A stretch of 64,000 nucleotides of DNA from Benincasa hispida. Taxonomy: Eukaryota; Streptophyta; Magnoliopsida; Cucurbitales; Cucurbitaceae. The notes below the pieces were generated by a model that worked only from the letters and a program-made list of their open reading frames with translations, made no database searches and was not told the DNA's origin. A program made the position numbers and the translations under genes. This document shows positions 36,143 to 48,184 of this stretch, one piece after another. Positions within the stretch are counted from its first letter, which is position 1; every line of letters starts with the position of its first letter. The DNA is taken from positions 57,953,094-58,017,093 of the forward strand of contig NC_052359.1 of NCBI RefSeq assembly GCF_009727055.1, written 5' to 3'.

Positions 36143-36490
36143 CAGAGATTAGGGAGATGGAAGCAAAAACTGGAGAAAGAAAAGAAAATGAAAAAAAAAT
36201 CAAAGAAAAGAAAGAAAATGAAAAAAATAAAAAAATCAGAGAAAGAAAAAATTAAGAAAATTAGAGATAGGAAGGAAATTTAAAAAAAAAAAAAACCAAA
36301 GAAAGAAAATAAAATAAAAAAGAAAAAAATTAAAGAAAATTTAAAAAAAAAATGAAAGAAAGGAAAGAAAAAATTGGAGAAAATGAAAGAAAATAAAAAA
36401 GATAAAAAAAAAAAAAAAAAAAAAAGGGAAGAAGAATATGCAACAAGATAAGGGAGGACAAAATTAGAAATTAGAAAAAAAATTCAAAAG
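36143..36490. repeat. purine-rich low-complexity tract
   Basis: About 350 bp is made almost only of A and G on the plus strand, with GAAAGAAAATGAAAAA-type units and poly-A runs. A poly-T run follows at 36548-36569. Confidence 0.85.
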
Positions 36491-37011
36491 TTGATTAACA
36501 AACACTTCCATATTTACAAATATTTGTAAGAGGTACTATATTTTTAGATTTTTTTTTTTTTTTTTTTTAATCTGATTGTTATATCTATTACAAATATTCA
36601 TAGATTTTTGTTCCTTTAAACTTTATACTATGGATCCATACATAGAGAGCTATGTAATTTTCCACTTTATATTTCGCAATCTCAAACTTACTAAAATTAT
36701 GGGTTAAACCTTTTAAGTTGCACAAGTCAAACATGACAACCCATATGATTTTGTTTTTACCTCTGAAAAATGAGTAGATTTCATTTATCACTGATGCATT
36801 ATCAAAATGCATTTAAAAATTTGCATCCCATATCTAGCTGTCACAGAATTTTGGGTCAAATTATATTTTTGGTTTTGAGAATTATTCTACTTAAATTCTA
36901 TTTGATTTTTACCCTTTGAAAACTAATAGTTTCTCATTTAGGTTATATATGTCGCTAATTTCTATTTCGTCTTTGAAATTTTAAATTAAAACTGATGAGT
37001 TTTATTTTAGA

Positions 37012-37525
37012 ATTTTGAATTTGGATATTAATTAATATATCTTGAGTTTTAAATTAGTTGATATAATAGAATGACGATGTGTAAGTGAAAATATGTTGAC
37101 TAGACTTTATTGTGTCTATATTTTAAATGATATACATACATATATATAAGGATTAATTTGAAATAAAAAATTTCAAATTTCAAAGATGAATTAGAAACAA
37201 AATTTAAATCTTAAGAACAAAACATGCCATTTTAACACGAAAAGAAATTTGAATTTAAATGTTAATTAATATATCTTGAGTTTTGAATTAGTTGATTTAA
37301 TAGAATGATGATGTGTTAGTGAAAATATGTTGATTGGACTTTATTGTGTCTATATTTTAAATGACATACATAATACCATATGTACATACGTACGAATGTA
37401 CATACATACACACATATATATACTATATATATATATATAATGAATATTTTGAAACCAAAAATTTCAATAAAAACAAAATTTAAATTTTGAGAACAAAATA
37501 TGTCATTTTAAGTTAGAAAACCTAA
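37012..37525 (+). repeat. direct duplication of a ~215-240 bp AT-rich block
   Basis: Block one (about 37012-37235) and block two (about 37248-37520) share AATATATCTTGAGTTTT, AGAATGAnGATGTGT, TTTATTGTGTCTATATTTTAAATG and ACAAAATTTAAAT. The second copy has an extra TACATA/TATATA microsatellite at 37376-37440. Confidence 0.8.
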
Positions 37526-39618
37526 AGAACTAAATAGAAACCAATACCAATCTAAACCAAAAAAATTGTTAGCATTTCTCAACCTTTGCAGCTAATATGA
37601 GCATGGCTAAATTAGTAATAAGATATATGAGTTTCAATTTCTTCCACCCATATGTTATCAAATTCAAGAGGGAGAAAAAAAACTCACAACAACAAATATA
37701 AAATAGGAAAATTATTCATAAAGGTTATTACAACGTGATTAGCAATTTGACACCTTTAAATAAATGAGAGAAAATTTATAAAAAATATTCCGAATTTATA
37801 TTTAATAACATAAATTTATTTTTGGTACCTATAAGTTTTGGGTACAATTTTTATTTTTAAATTAATTAATAGATATTAATGCAACCTGAAAAATCGAAGG
37901 TAAAAATATTGATTTTGAAACGTAAGGAGGAAACGGTTATGAGTTAGCAAATTTGTAAAATTTTGAAAAAGATGAAATAAAACTAAAAAATTTAATGGCT
38001 AAGATCTTAACATTTGAAAGGCATTTTTCCCTAAAGAGAGAAACAAACAAAATGCAAAGTGGCTTCTTCCCCGGCGATAATTGAAATATGGGGAGATGTG
38101 AATATGGTTTTGTACCCACTAGCCAGTCAGCCACACAAAGGCAGAGAGATATAAGGTATGTTTGAAATATAATGTCAAGTGTTTAATTTAAAAAAGAATG
38201 AATCATTTAGGAGTTAGGTGAAGTATTTGACAGTATATTTTAATCCATTTTTATCAAGAGTATTTAAATAAAAATGATTTTTTTAAAAAATATTTTTTTC
38301 TCCAATCAATCCAAATAGTCTAAAATTAAGAAAACTAACAAAATAAAGAAATATGTGATGTTTCATTCTTACGACGGCTTCCAAATCCAAACAACCACTT
38401 CCCTATTACGTTCTCAAATCTAAATTACACAATGTCGCAACGTCATCGGGATGCAAAGCGGCCAATGTCCCTCCTTAAGGGTCTCTTTCAAGGTGAAAGG
38501 TTTGGAGTCACTACCAATTATTTTAAGGTATGATGAGTCACCCATTAAAAAGAATTGAAAATGAACTACTTTTCAAAAGATAGGTTCGGGGTCACTGAGC
38601 GTAGGGAATGTATTAGCATCCTAAAAATACCTATTTGAAAACATCATATTTGTTACCTAATTTTTTTTTTAAAAAAAATTGTCTTTATTTGTAAAAACAA
38701 AAGTTTATTTTATTAAAAATTCTTATTAAAAAAATGTTAATATTTGTTTGCAAAACTCAATTAAAATCCAATTGAAACTCCACCTAAAATTTGTAATTAA
38801 AATTAATTGGGAATTTTTATTTAGAACTTATTGGAAAGGTGAAAAATTCAAATAAAATTTTATGAAAATTATCAAATTGAGTTGAAAATAAGATTTTGGA
38901 GAATAAATGAATTAAGTGAAAAAAACAAAAATAATAAATAGAGAATAAATAAATCAAGAAAATAGAGAAATTAATAAAGAAATTAAGTGGGACCACCACT
39001 TACCCCTACCAATTCCACCATTTCCTCTTTCTTTTATCTTCTTCTTCAACCTCACAACTTCTTCCACCATGGAAGTTGCAATAGGTGTTAAGTTTTTCTT
39101 TTTTCTTTTGTTTTTTACTGCCTCTCCATCTCACAATTTGTCTCTTTGGTTCCTTTCTCCCTTCCTCATGTATGTGTTTGTTCCTTTTATAAGCCCTTAG
39201 TAAAGCTTAAATTAGCTTAGGTTGTTGAAAATATGGACAATAGGAAATGGGGTGAGAGTTAAAGAAATGGGAAAGGGTCTGAAGAAGAACAAAGGAAGAG
39301 AATGAGAAAGACTAAAATTATTATTATTATTATTATTTTTAATACATTTTTATCTTTAATTTAATGATAATAAAAAATATTTTGGAGAAAAAAAAACAAT
39401 TAAAGGACTTTTAACTTTTAATTTCCTCCTTAAAAAATATTAACAAAATAAAAAATAATAATAATAAAATAAAACATAATTTAAATTGGGTCCAATCAAG
39501 AATGGCCCATTCAAATGACAATAAATATGCAAGAATAGAAATTTGTGAACAATAAATTCTACCTTGGCAAAAGCGAAAAGCCATAATGAAAACAGAATAA
39601 ATCAAATCATCAACATCT
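37526..39618. other. AT-rich intergenic DNA and 3' flank of the UGT pseudogene
   Basis: No gene is seen. At about 38490-38630 a pair of phrases (TTTGGAGTCACTACCAATT and GGTTCGGGGTCACTGAGCG...GTATTAGCATCC) resembles a repeat I have seen widely in plant intergenic DNA, likely a retrotransposon leader. An (ATT)n run is at 39317-39340. From about 39485 rightward the sequence matches the UGT 3' flank at 7130-7254. Confidence 0.5.
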
Positions 39619-41074
39619 TCAATTCTGGGAGCTTCCTCCATGAGCAATAATATCGTCAATCACCAGCGTAATATTCCGGTGAGACGAGCCCCCTTCTTCA
39701 ACAGCCCTCTTCGCAATTTCTGCAAGCTTCTTGCTTCTCTCTCTCATCTCTTCTCTCTCATTTCCTTCCAACACCATTTCTATGGCTTCTCTCACTTCTT
39801 CTCTCTTCACCAACACCTTTTTCTCATCCTCCTCTCCCCAATGAACAAGTGTCTCCTTCCCCACACTCACACCCACCTTCAAAACATCTACCATTAGCTT
39901 ATGATTGAACACTTGATCCCCAAAAAGCGGCCAAGTAATCATTGGCACCCCCGCAGAAATTCCTTCAATGCTCGAATTCAGCCGCAATGCGTCAAAAAAC
40001 ACCCAATTGCAGAGTGGGTTAGTATCAGAACTTGCGGAGCCCATCCACGAATCACCAAGCCTCTGCCCTTGGTTTTCCCTTCCAAATCATACTCCTCTAG
40101 CCATTTTAGTAGAAATTCTGTGAGATTTGCTTTTCTTATAGACCAAATGAATGGCTTGTTCGATGCCTCCAATCCCAATCCTAGCTCTATGAGTTGGGCT
40201 GTCCCCAAATTACAGAGACTTCCCAAAGAGACATAGACAACGGAAGATGGTTGCTGCCTATCAAGCCATTTGATGCATTCGTGTTGATCGATTGCGGTTT
40301 TGTTGCCTCTTTCGGCTAAGTCGAGTTTGTCGTGGTTGTAAAGCGAAACAGGGCCGACACACCACACTTTTTCCGGCGATTTTTCTCTGGTTTTTCTATA
40401 CTCTGTTACATACTTATGCTCCATCTCCTCAAATGTGTTGAAAAGGACGCCATACGATTGCGCATCGGCTTGGATCATTTCAAATACAAATTTTGGCAAG
40501 TCTTCATCGGTGGATTTTGCTAACTCCGATCTGCGAAACTTGACAGGATCAGGTAAGTCAGAGAAAATTACAGAGTCAGAGTCGGAGTTTGTAAGAGCAG
40601 GGTTGGTCATTAAACAACGTAAACAGAGGAGAAAGAAGCAGCTGAAAGTACTGTAAACAAGCCTTGGGACTTGAAATTTCTGAGAAAGCTGGAAGGTCCA
40701 AGGAAGATGCATATCGGAGATTATGCAGGTGGGGCGAGGTTTGAGTTTGTGGAAGAGATTTTCCGAAGGTTGGTAAAGGAGAAATGTGGCTCTGAAGAAT
40801 TTTGAAGCGGAACGAAATGAAGGTAGCAAGTCGAAATTATCGCACCCTTTTGGAAGATCACCTTCCTTGCATGGGAACTCAAGTTGGAGCATACGGATCT
40901 GTAAGCCGAAATCAATGGCGCGAGCAAGAATGGAGTGGTTGCGAGCAGCATCACTGGGTGTGACAACGATTGTGACAATAGCGCCACGCTGAGCAAGAAG
41001 CTTGGCGAGGTCAATCATGGGGATGACGTGGCCTGTGCCATGAATGGGAAGAGAAGAAAGTGAGGGGAAGCCAC
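39619..41074 (-). pseudogene. UGT73-type glycosyltransferase pseudogene
   Basis: This is a close paralogue of the intact gene at 7255-8718 over its full length. There are three lesions. The start codon position (41072-41074) is GTG instead of ATG. One base is missing near 41033, just before the catalytic HVIPM, so residues after FMAQ shift frame. One base is missing near 39979 in the PSPG box between HCG and NSS, removing the conserved Trp. The 346-codon frame 39978-41018 and the 141-codon frame 39619-40044 are the two main pieces. The tail also differs ([12 protein letters not shown] versus [14 protein letters not shown]). The internal Met at 41018 could start only a truncated protein lacking the catalytic His. 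Confidence 0.93.
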
Positions 41075-41164
41075 GTGAAGTGAAGCTGCTAACGAAGAAG
41101 ACGACGGTTTTTGGTGCTCTGATTTGAGTTTTTGTAGAAGAAACAAACGACTAAACAATTCCTC

Positions 41165-41172
41165 TGACGTCA
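41165..41172. promoter_or_regulatory. TGACGTCA palindrome upstream of the UGT pseudogene
   Basis: A perfect bZIP-type palindrome lies about 90 bp upstream of the lost start codon. The aligned position of the intact gene (about 8815-8835) has CTCCCTCAAAAGCTCA instead. It is a match to a known binding motif; function is not shown. Confidence 0.4.
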
Positions 41173-42618
41173 GATGGATTCTAGGCTGAGAAAAATCTAG
41201 GTGCCTCGGCTGAAAATTATCATCAATATTTTTTTTTTAAAAAATGCTTTATTTTTTGTGTTGGGAAAAGTGAAGTATAGGGATTAAAAAGATGCCATAT
41301 TCTTCAATTATAATTACGTTAGTGAAAATTATTTTTATTTTTTATTTTTTATTTTTTATTTTTATTTTTATTTTTTTTGTGATGAGAGTGATATATTGTT
41401 TATATCTAACTAAACAAATTTAATCATGCCTCAAAAAGTCCGAGGATAATATATTAAAAGTAATATAATATTAGTAGATATTAAAATAATATAAGCTTAA
41501 ATTACTAAAACTTTTCGTTGGATCACGCAACTTACTTTATATTAGTTTATTTTGGAAAAATAATGAAAAATAATGATGATTGTTTTTCAATATGGTTTGT
41601 CTAATGAATTGAACGGGTGGACTATTTTTTCTTTTTTTCTTTTTGTCCTTTACGTAGATTATTATAATTGATCAAAAAGGTTCCGTCTTATCTAGTTCCG
41701 TGGCTGTTTTCTCTTCAATTACCGGGTTAATTAGAAGACTACAATTTAAAAATAGGAAAAAAAAAAAAATTAGACATAACAAGTTGGTTTGAAACAAATT
41801 AGAAAACTAGTTTTTTTTTTTTTTCTTTTTATTTCTTTAATCTTTTCCTCCATTAATAACCGTGGGCTCACACTTGTGACTTAATAAAGACTATATATTT
41901 CACTTTTGTCTAACTTTTCTATTATTTTAAAAAATGTCCAAATGGTTTCTTAGTTAGACAAAAAAAACTAGAATAAAATTATCTTTTTATCCTCAACCTA
42001 CAATTAATATACAGATATTTTAAAAAAATGAAGTTTCTTTAATTCACGTGCATTTCTTATTTTAACATTTTTTTTTTCAAAACCCCCATTTTCTCTATAT
42101 TCCTCTTTATCTTCACTTTCACAATAGTCCACCAACGACCAAATTGGCGAGTGGATCACTAGTGGAGGCGGACATGTGGCCATGAGTGCCGCACAATCGT
42201 ATCGAGACCCTTATGAAGGTGTGTTTGTGACAACTGGCAACCACACTAGATGACGAAGAGCGAACTCCAACGAACGACAGTGCGAAACTTGACTAGACAA
42301 AAAACAATGAGCGACTCGGCTTGACGTTGAATGGCGATGCACATGCGACAGACTCTGATAGTCATAACTGAGCTGGAGAGAAGACGATGAGCAACTCTGC
42401 TTGACGACGGACGAATAACACGACTCAAATGACGGTGGATGATCGAATGACGATAGAGATGAAGATGGAAACCCTCTTTTATTTTCTTTAGAATAATTAA
42501 GGATTCAATTATATGTGTGTGTGTGTGTATATATATATACTGTGATATAAATGAAACATATGATATATATTGTGATTTATATTAACCATTGAGTATCAAA
42601 ACTTTTGAATGATACAAT
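41173..42618. other. UGT pseudogene 5' flank and unassigned DNA
   Basis: The 41500-41720 stretch resembles 10040-10260 beside the intact gene. Microsatellites: (TTTTA)n at 41337-41375 and (GT)n(TA)n at 42514-42539. At about 42120-42460 is a GC-richer stretch with repeated GAGCGAnTC and TTGACGnCG words, but with no credible gene. Confidence 0.5.
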
Positions 42619-42623
42619 CATAT

Positions 42624-44731
42624 TGTTGGGGTTTGTGCCCTAAAGTCTCGTGTCCAGTAGTTTGTAAACAACTTTGTACGAACACTTGTGATGTATAATA
42701 TAAATGATATTTACTTCACTACTTGACTTTGCACATTTAGATTTTACCACAAACCAATAAACATAAAATCTCTAGTTATCTGTATGTGACTCAAGCATGT
42801 ATCTGATGACATACAAGTGGATCATGTCTTGAATGATAACCAAAATGGTTTATAGTATATGGATATAGGAGGAAAACCTTATCCTGGTAACGCTACGGAT
42901 GCGACCCGCTTTGTGGAATGGTCACAAGTGTTGTGACTTGTCACAAATGGTCTGATCCTGATGATTCATGTAGGGGACATGCGAGCGGAGGCATCCTATA
43001 CAAAGAGTTTGTATAAGATCTGACCACGAAGTGTTAACTTCTCGTTATATAACACCGTTCATAACTAAGACTTCACTTCACTAGGATGACCATAGGTAAC
43101 ATGACCTCAATCGTGAGTGAGTTGGGAACTCCTACCATTGAGGGCGGTACTTTTATTTGCATGGGTGCGAGTGGCCAAAATGCTGACTCAAACCTACCAT
43201 TTTGGGGATTCGTCTGATTTGAGAGTTGGGAACTCAAGTACACAAGATGAAATTCACTCCTTCCTCGAGGTAGGGGTAAGTAGATAGATAACTCCCTTAA
43301 GGACTGATTCCAGGGCTTGAAAAATGTGGCACCACGTACCTTCTTATGGCCCAAGAGGTGTTCACACATAGTAGGACTATGTTGTATTGTTCATTAGAAG
43401 AATCAGTGGTACTTAAAGAGTGAAATGTAACTACAGGGGCAAAATGGTAATTTGGCTCAGCTGTACTTACGAGCATCTGTGAAGGTTCATCGTACTAATG
43501 ATTGGTTATATCCAATGGACATAGAAATATATCTATGGCAAGAAGAGTTCAACCGTCGGTCTTTAATGGAATTCCTGACAGTTAATGGATGGTGGATATT
43601 GTGACGAAAGAGTTTAGTCAACTATTCACGTACCGTTTGAGCTTTAAGCCATAGGTTCATAAGGTCCCCTTGGTAGCTTGGATACAAGTTGAGAGTCAGT
43701 TTTTGGATCAATTTGAAATGTTCAAATTGACAAGAGGGAGTTCGATTATATATGATATAATTGAACAAGTTAATTAAATATGATATAATTAACTTTATGT
43801 ATGAGATAAATTATTTTGGAGGAAATTAGATATAAATATGATTAGATCTAGTAGAAGATAAAATATTATAATTAATATTTGATATTAATTTATAAGTTAT
43901 GAATGTGATAAGATCACATTCATTGGACGGTTATAAAGTAAATGGGAAGGCGTTTCTTTGTTAAAATAACAGATGAGGGCATTATAAATAGCAGATGGTG
44001 TGTTCATCTCGGTGTGCGCGAATATTGTGAAGAAGATAGTGTCATTATTTAGAAAATCAGTGTCTGTACGATAGAACTGCACGATCGCTTACATATATGA
44101 TATTGCTAAGCGATCGCATACCGATTTCATCATCATGCGCTATTATCTAAACAATCGTTTACCTTTTTCCTAAGCGGTATGCGATCGTCCAAAACGATCG
44201 TATGAAATACCGAGAGCTGAACGGTGATAATGCGGTATTTACTAAATGATAGTATAGACGATCGCTTAGTTTTTCCTATGCGATCGTTTTGGACGATCGC
44301 TCTCCCTTTTTCCTACACGATCGTATAGATGATCGTTTAGACGATCGCTTACTTTTAGTACATGATACCTAAACGATCAAGCATATTGTCTATGCGATAG
44401 ATGACCACATCTCCCACTTGTTTGATCGTTGTGTACGGTCGCTATTCCTCCTTCCCTTTACCAAATCCGAACAAAGCCCACACTTTGGATTCTCACTCCA
44501 AGAATATTGAGGGCTCTGAGCGGTGTTGTCTTCTCTGTTTCCTTCTGTTCGAGTGGTGACTGTTCGAGGTAGATGTTTGGGCTTCAGACTCAAGAAATAT
44601 TCATCTGGTATGATTTCTTGATCCTTTTAGCATTATGAAAGTATGTTTGAATGTATATACGGTAATTTTGTTACAATGAATTGGAAAGATCCGCTTGCGT
44701 TCGTAGGTACTCTTGAATAAGAGTTCCTTCA
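42624..44731 (+). mobile_element. solo LTR (2108 bp), long-LTR group
   Basis: It starts TGTTGGGGTTTGTGCCC and ends AGAGTTCCTTCA. The exact target duplication CATAT lies at 42619-42623 and 44732-44736. The hairpin TATACAAA-GAG-TTTGTATA is at 42997-43015. It has the densest CGATCG cluster in the window. Confidence 0.92.
44060..44410. repeat. CGATCG motif cluster in the solo LTR
   Basis: Nine perfect CGATCG cores occur in about 350 bp, mostly as ACGATCGYTTA, GCGATCGY or CACGATCGTATAG, with more one-base variants between them. Spacing is irregular (10-60 bp). Similar but sparser clusters lie at 20900-21110, 24490-24620, 50760-51090 and 58612-59220. Confidence 0.85.
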
Positions 44732-44750
44732 CATATATCTAAGTACATTT

Positions 44751-45162
44751 TGAAGGAAATCGATCACAAGAATTTCCATGAGCAGCGGAAAGATCATTCC
44801 AAATTATAATCATATATGAACTTTACAAATTACACTCATAAACAGAAACAAATTGTTATGCCTTCGTTATAGAAATTACAATATTACTAAAATTAGGAAA
44901 AAAAATTTCCTTTTATCTCACGATTACCATAAAATCACCAATAACCTCCCACTCAATTGGTTATTAGAGAAAAAGAATTAATTATCTAATAATTAATATT
45001 ATTATAAATATAAATGATAGCCAATAAAAGTGTAGTTCAACTGGCATAGTGTTTATAACCTATAGTTTTAATATTTAGCTATATCCACTTGTATATCATA
45101 TATATATGCTTAAGTTTATATAAGATAACCATGGAGGGAGAATTAGGACACCAATCCCAACA
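44751..45162 (-). repeat. internally deleted LTR, minus orientation (412 bp)
   Basis: It begins TGAAGGAAATCG and ends CACCAATCCCAACA on the plus strand. It is the reverse complement of both ends of the 14044-16121 type (shared CTCCCACTCAATTGGTTATT and ATTAGGACA-CCAATCCCAACA) with about 1.6 kb missing. It lies only 19 bp from the previous solo LTR, in the opposite orientation. Confidence 0.75.
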
Positions 45163-45690
45163 TACTTATCTTTCATAAATTGGTTAGAATATTTGCAAAC
45201 ATATAATATACTGTTCTAATGTATATTTAAAAATAACCATGAATCCGCTAATTTAAATATCAAATATACCAGTAAATTTCATATATTGGTCAGAATGTTT
45301 ACAAAAGAACTATTATTATAGTCAAAGTATATTTAAACATAACATGGATTTACCCGTAAATCCAGTTGTTTAATAAGTGAAATGCTTTAAATGAAAAATA
45401 AAATTATATTAAATACATTTCTCTCTCCAATTAAAAATGGGACAACTAAGTAATAATATATAATAAATGATTTTTCTCTCTCTAACATTAAGGATGCTTC
45501 GTAAATATGGGGAAAAAAACTTTTCAACGCGCCTTCTCTCTCCTGTTGCCCACCACAAGGTTATTGTTGTCTGAAAATTCCATTAACTCCTATATACGAA
45601 AATATTAAAAATTTCTGATATTTATGAAAATAAATCTCTAATAATCTTTAAAAATAATGTGGGGAAAAGAATTTTAACGTCGACTATATT
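45163..45690. other. AT-rich DNA, nothing recognised
   Basis: There is no reading frame of note. Two loosely similar stretches (about 45175-45250 and 45255-45350) share TTGGTnAGAAT and TATTTAAA phrases. Confidence 0.5.
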
Positions 45691-45695
45691 ATTTT

Positions 45696-47561
45696 TGTTG
45701 GGAATGTCCTAAAACTCGCAGTTCGTAAATATTGTTAATATATTCTATTTATCAATAAAGTATTATTAATTGATATTCCATTCGGTTACAAAAATCCAAT
45801 AAATGAATCCATGACTATAATATGAATATTTTAACTTTATGAGGCGATATAAAAGAGGATCAAGGTTTAGTATATAACCAAAATGGTCTATAAGTATATG
45901 GATGAGATCGGATATCTCATCCTAGTGACACTATTGGTTGCGGCCCATTTTGTATACTAATACAAATGATGTGATCACAAAATTATTTATGTAGAGACAT
46001 GTGAGTGGGGCATTCTATGCAATGCGTTTGCATAAGACCGGACCTCGAAATAGTCATTTTTCTTTATTACGATCATTTACTGTTAAAACTAACTATTTCA
46101 AATTCAATGACATAGGGTAACTTGATCTTAATCCTGAGCTAACTACGAACTCCTGTTTATTCAAAATTATCCTTTGATCTGCATTGGTGAGAGTAGTGCA
46201 AACAACACTGCTCAATAAGCCTCCCATTTTGGGGATAAGACTGGATAGATAGTTTGGGACATAGTTCTGCAAGATGGAATTCACTCCTACTCGACTTAGG
46301 GTTAGCAGATAGGTTGTTCTCTTAAGTACGAATTCATGGTCTTGAAAAATGGGGCCTCGCCCTGTCATGATCGAGAGAGTTATGGCTTATAAGTTGGACT
46401 ATAAATCAATTATTTAAATGGAGGATCAGTGGGAGCTTAAGGAGCAAGATGTATTTACAGGGGTAAAACAACAATTTTGACCTAACTGTAAATATAAATG
46501 ACCTGTGAACGATTAACTTACTATATAGTTAAAATAGACAAAAATATATCTATAGTGAGGAGTGTGCAACTATCGAGCTATAGTGGTGTGTCTCGGTAGT
46601 TCACGAATATTGATTAATTCGGTTTAAAGAGTTTAACCAATTAATCTAAAATTGTTAGAGCTCATGATCTGTAGGTCTATAAGATCCTTCTACTAGCTCG
46701 TAAAATATATCTTGGAATAATGAATTGAACAATTTTGAAATGTTCAAATTTGGATTAGGGTTTGATTAATTATATTCGATATAATTAAAATGTTTAATTT
46801 TGTTTAAATTAAACAAAATCGGAGAGATTAGAATATTTAAATATCGGCTTAAATATTGGTTTACATAAATAGGATTCATGTATGAGTTAGATGTTTGATT
46901 AATTTAATATTTTGTATTAAATTATTAAATAATTAATTAATTAAAATTGTTTAATTATTTATTTAAATTAAAAAAATCAATTTTGAAAATAAAAAATTAG
47001 ATTTGATTTTAATTGTTTAATTTTAGTGAAAATTGAAATTAAATTCAAAATTAAATTTTAAAATGGAAAATCCCACTTTGAGTGGAATTATCCAACATTT
47101 TTCTTTTTAATTGGGGTAGTTTCACCCAATTGAAATACCAAGCCCACTTATAATCAGCTGCTTGACGTGTCATTAACCTGAGTTTAAAATGCTTGCATGA
47201 TTAACTTGCTTAAATAGATCTGATTTGATCAAATTGAGGTACTGATGCTAGCTGAAATTGTTTTTCTAGAAATTCTCTCCAAACTCTTATCTTCTCTCAA
47301 ACAATTGACCTCAATTATGAGATTCCACCTCTCATTCCAAATTAGAGGATAGTAGAGAAGATCCTCGTGGTGGTCTATTGGCGTTTTGGAGATCAAATTC
47401 ATAGAGGAGAAAAAGAATTTTGGGTATTCATGAACGATATTCTAGCATGGAACCCTCTTTTCTGCAAAACTATTTTAGCATGCTTTATAAATTCAAATTA
47501 AGTGTAATTGTAGCACTTATTGATTTTTATTTCTTCCGCCACATGTTAGTTTTATCTATCA
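45696..47561 (+). mobile_element. solo LTR (1866 bp), second subfamily of the long-LTR group
   Basis: It starts TGTTGGGAATGTCC and ends TTTATCTATCA, flanked by ATTTT (45691-45695) and TTTTT (47562-47566), a near-exact target duplication. The hairpin TATGCAA-TGCGT-TTGCATA is at 46016-46034. Its end region (CTTCCGCCACATG...) matches the ends of the LTRs at 29564-33186 and 30428-32099. Confidence 0.78.
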
Positions 47562-48184
47562 TTTTTAAACTGTTTGCTAAAAAAAGTATACATAGGGTTG
47601 TTTTAGAGGCTAAAATGTAATCATGATAACTAAAAATCAAATGAGTGTTAGAATGAGTGAAGAATCAAGAGCAGAATGAAAATGAGATCATGAAGCATAA
47701 AAATGGTGGGAAAGAGGGTTGGGTTAAAAACTATAGGAATGGAATGAGTTTGGTATTACAAATTGGACCGAAAATGCTCAATCCTCGTAAAACAATAACT
47801 TAATTAATTGGCTTTTTAATTTTAAAAAATAACTTCATCAAGAAACAAACTAAAGACAATCAAAATCCTCATTCAAAACAAATGAGACTCAATCATAATC
47901 CCAATAGGTCTTATGATTATCAGAATCGAAAGGAATGGTCTTGGGATCAAAACAAAAAATAACATCACACACCAGAGAGTTAGAAGAAACAAATAGTTTA
48001 GACTTCTGCGGGCTAATCACCTGAAGAAACTCATAAACAATAGAACCGTTGAGTGAAAGTAGATCGTTCCAAACCCATTGTGAAAGAACAACACATTTAC
48101 AATCAAACAACAACAGTTATGCATCATTTAGTAAATTACAATATGCTTTTAAGTTAAATACACAGGAAATCGAGTGACATATTT
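47562..48184. other. unassigned DNA with a 74-codon minus-strand frame
   Basis: The frame 47889-48113 (minus) ends FDSDNHKTYWDYD and has a hydrophobic first half (VWNDLLSLNGSIVYEFLQVI). I recognise no family. It could be a last-exon fragment of a host gene stranded between transposons, or chance. Confidence 0.3.

Noticed and set aside
47889..48113. 74-codon frame as a definite host gene
   Set aside because: It has an even composition and a plausible C-terminus but no recognisable motif, so it is kept only as unassigned DNA.
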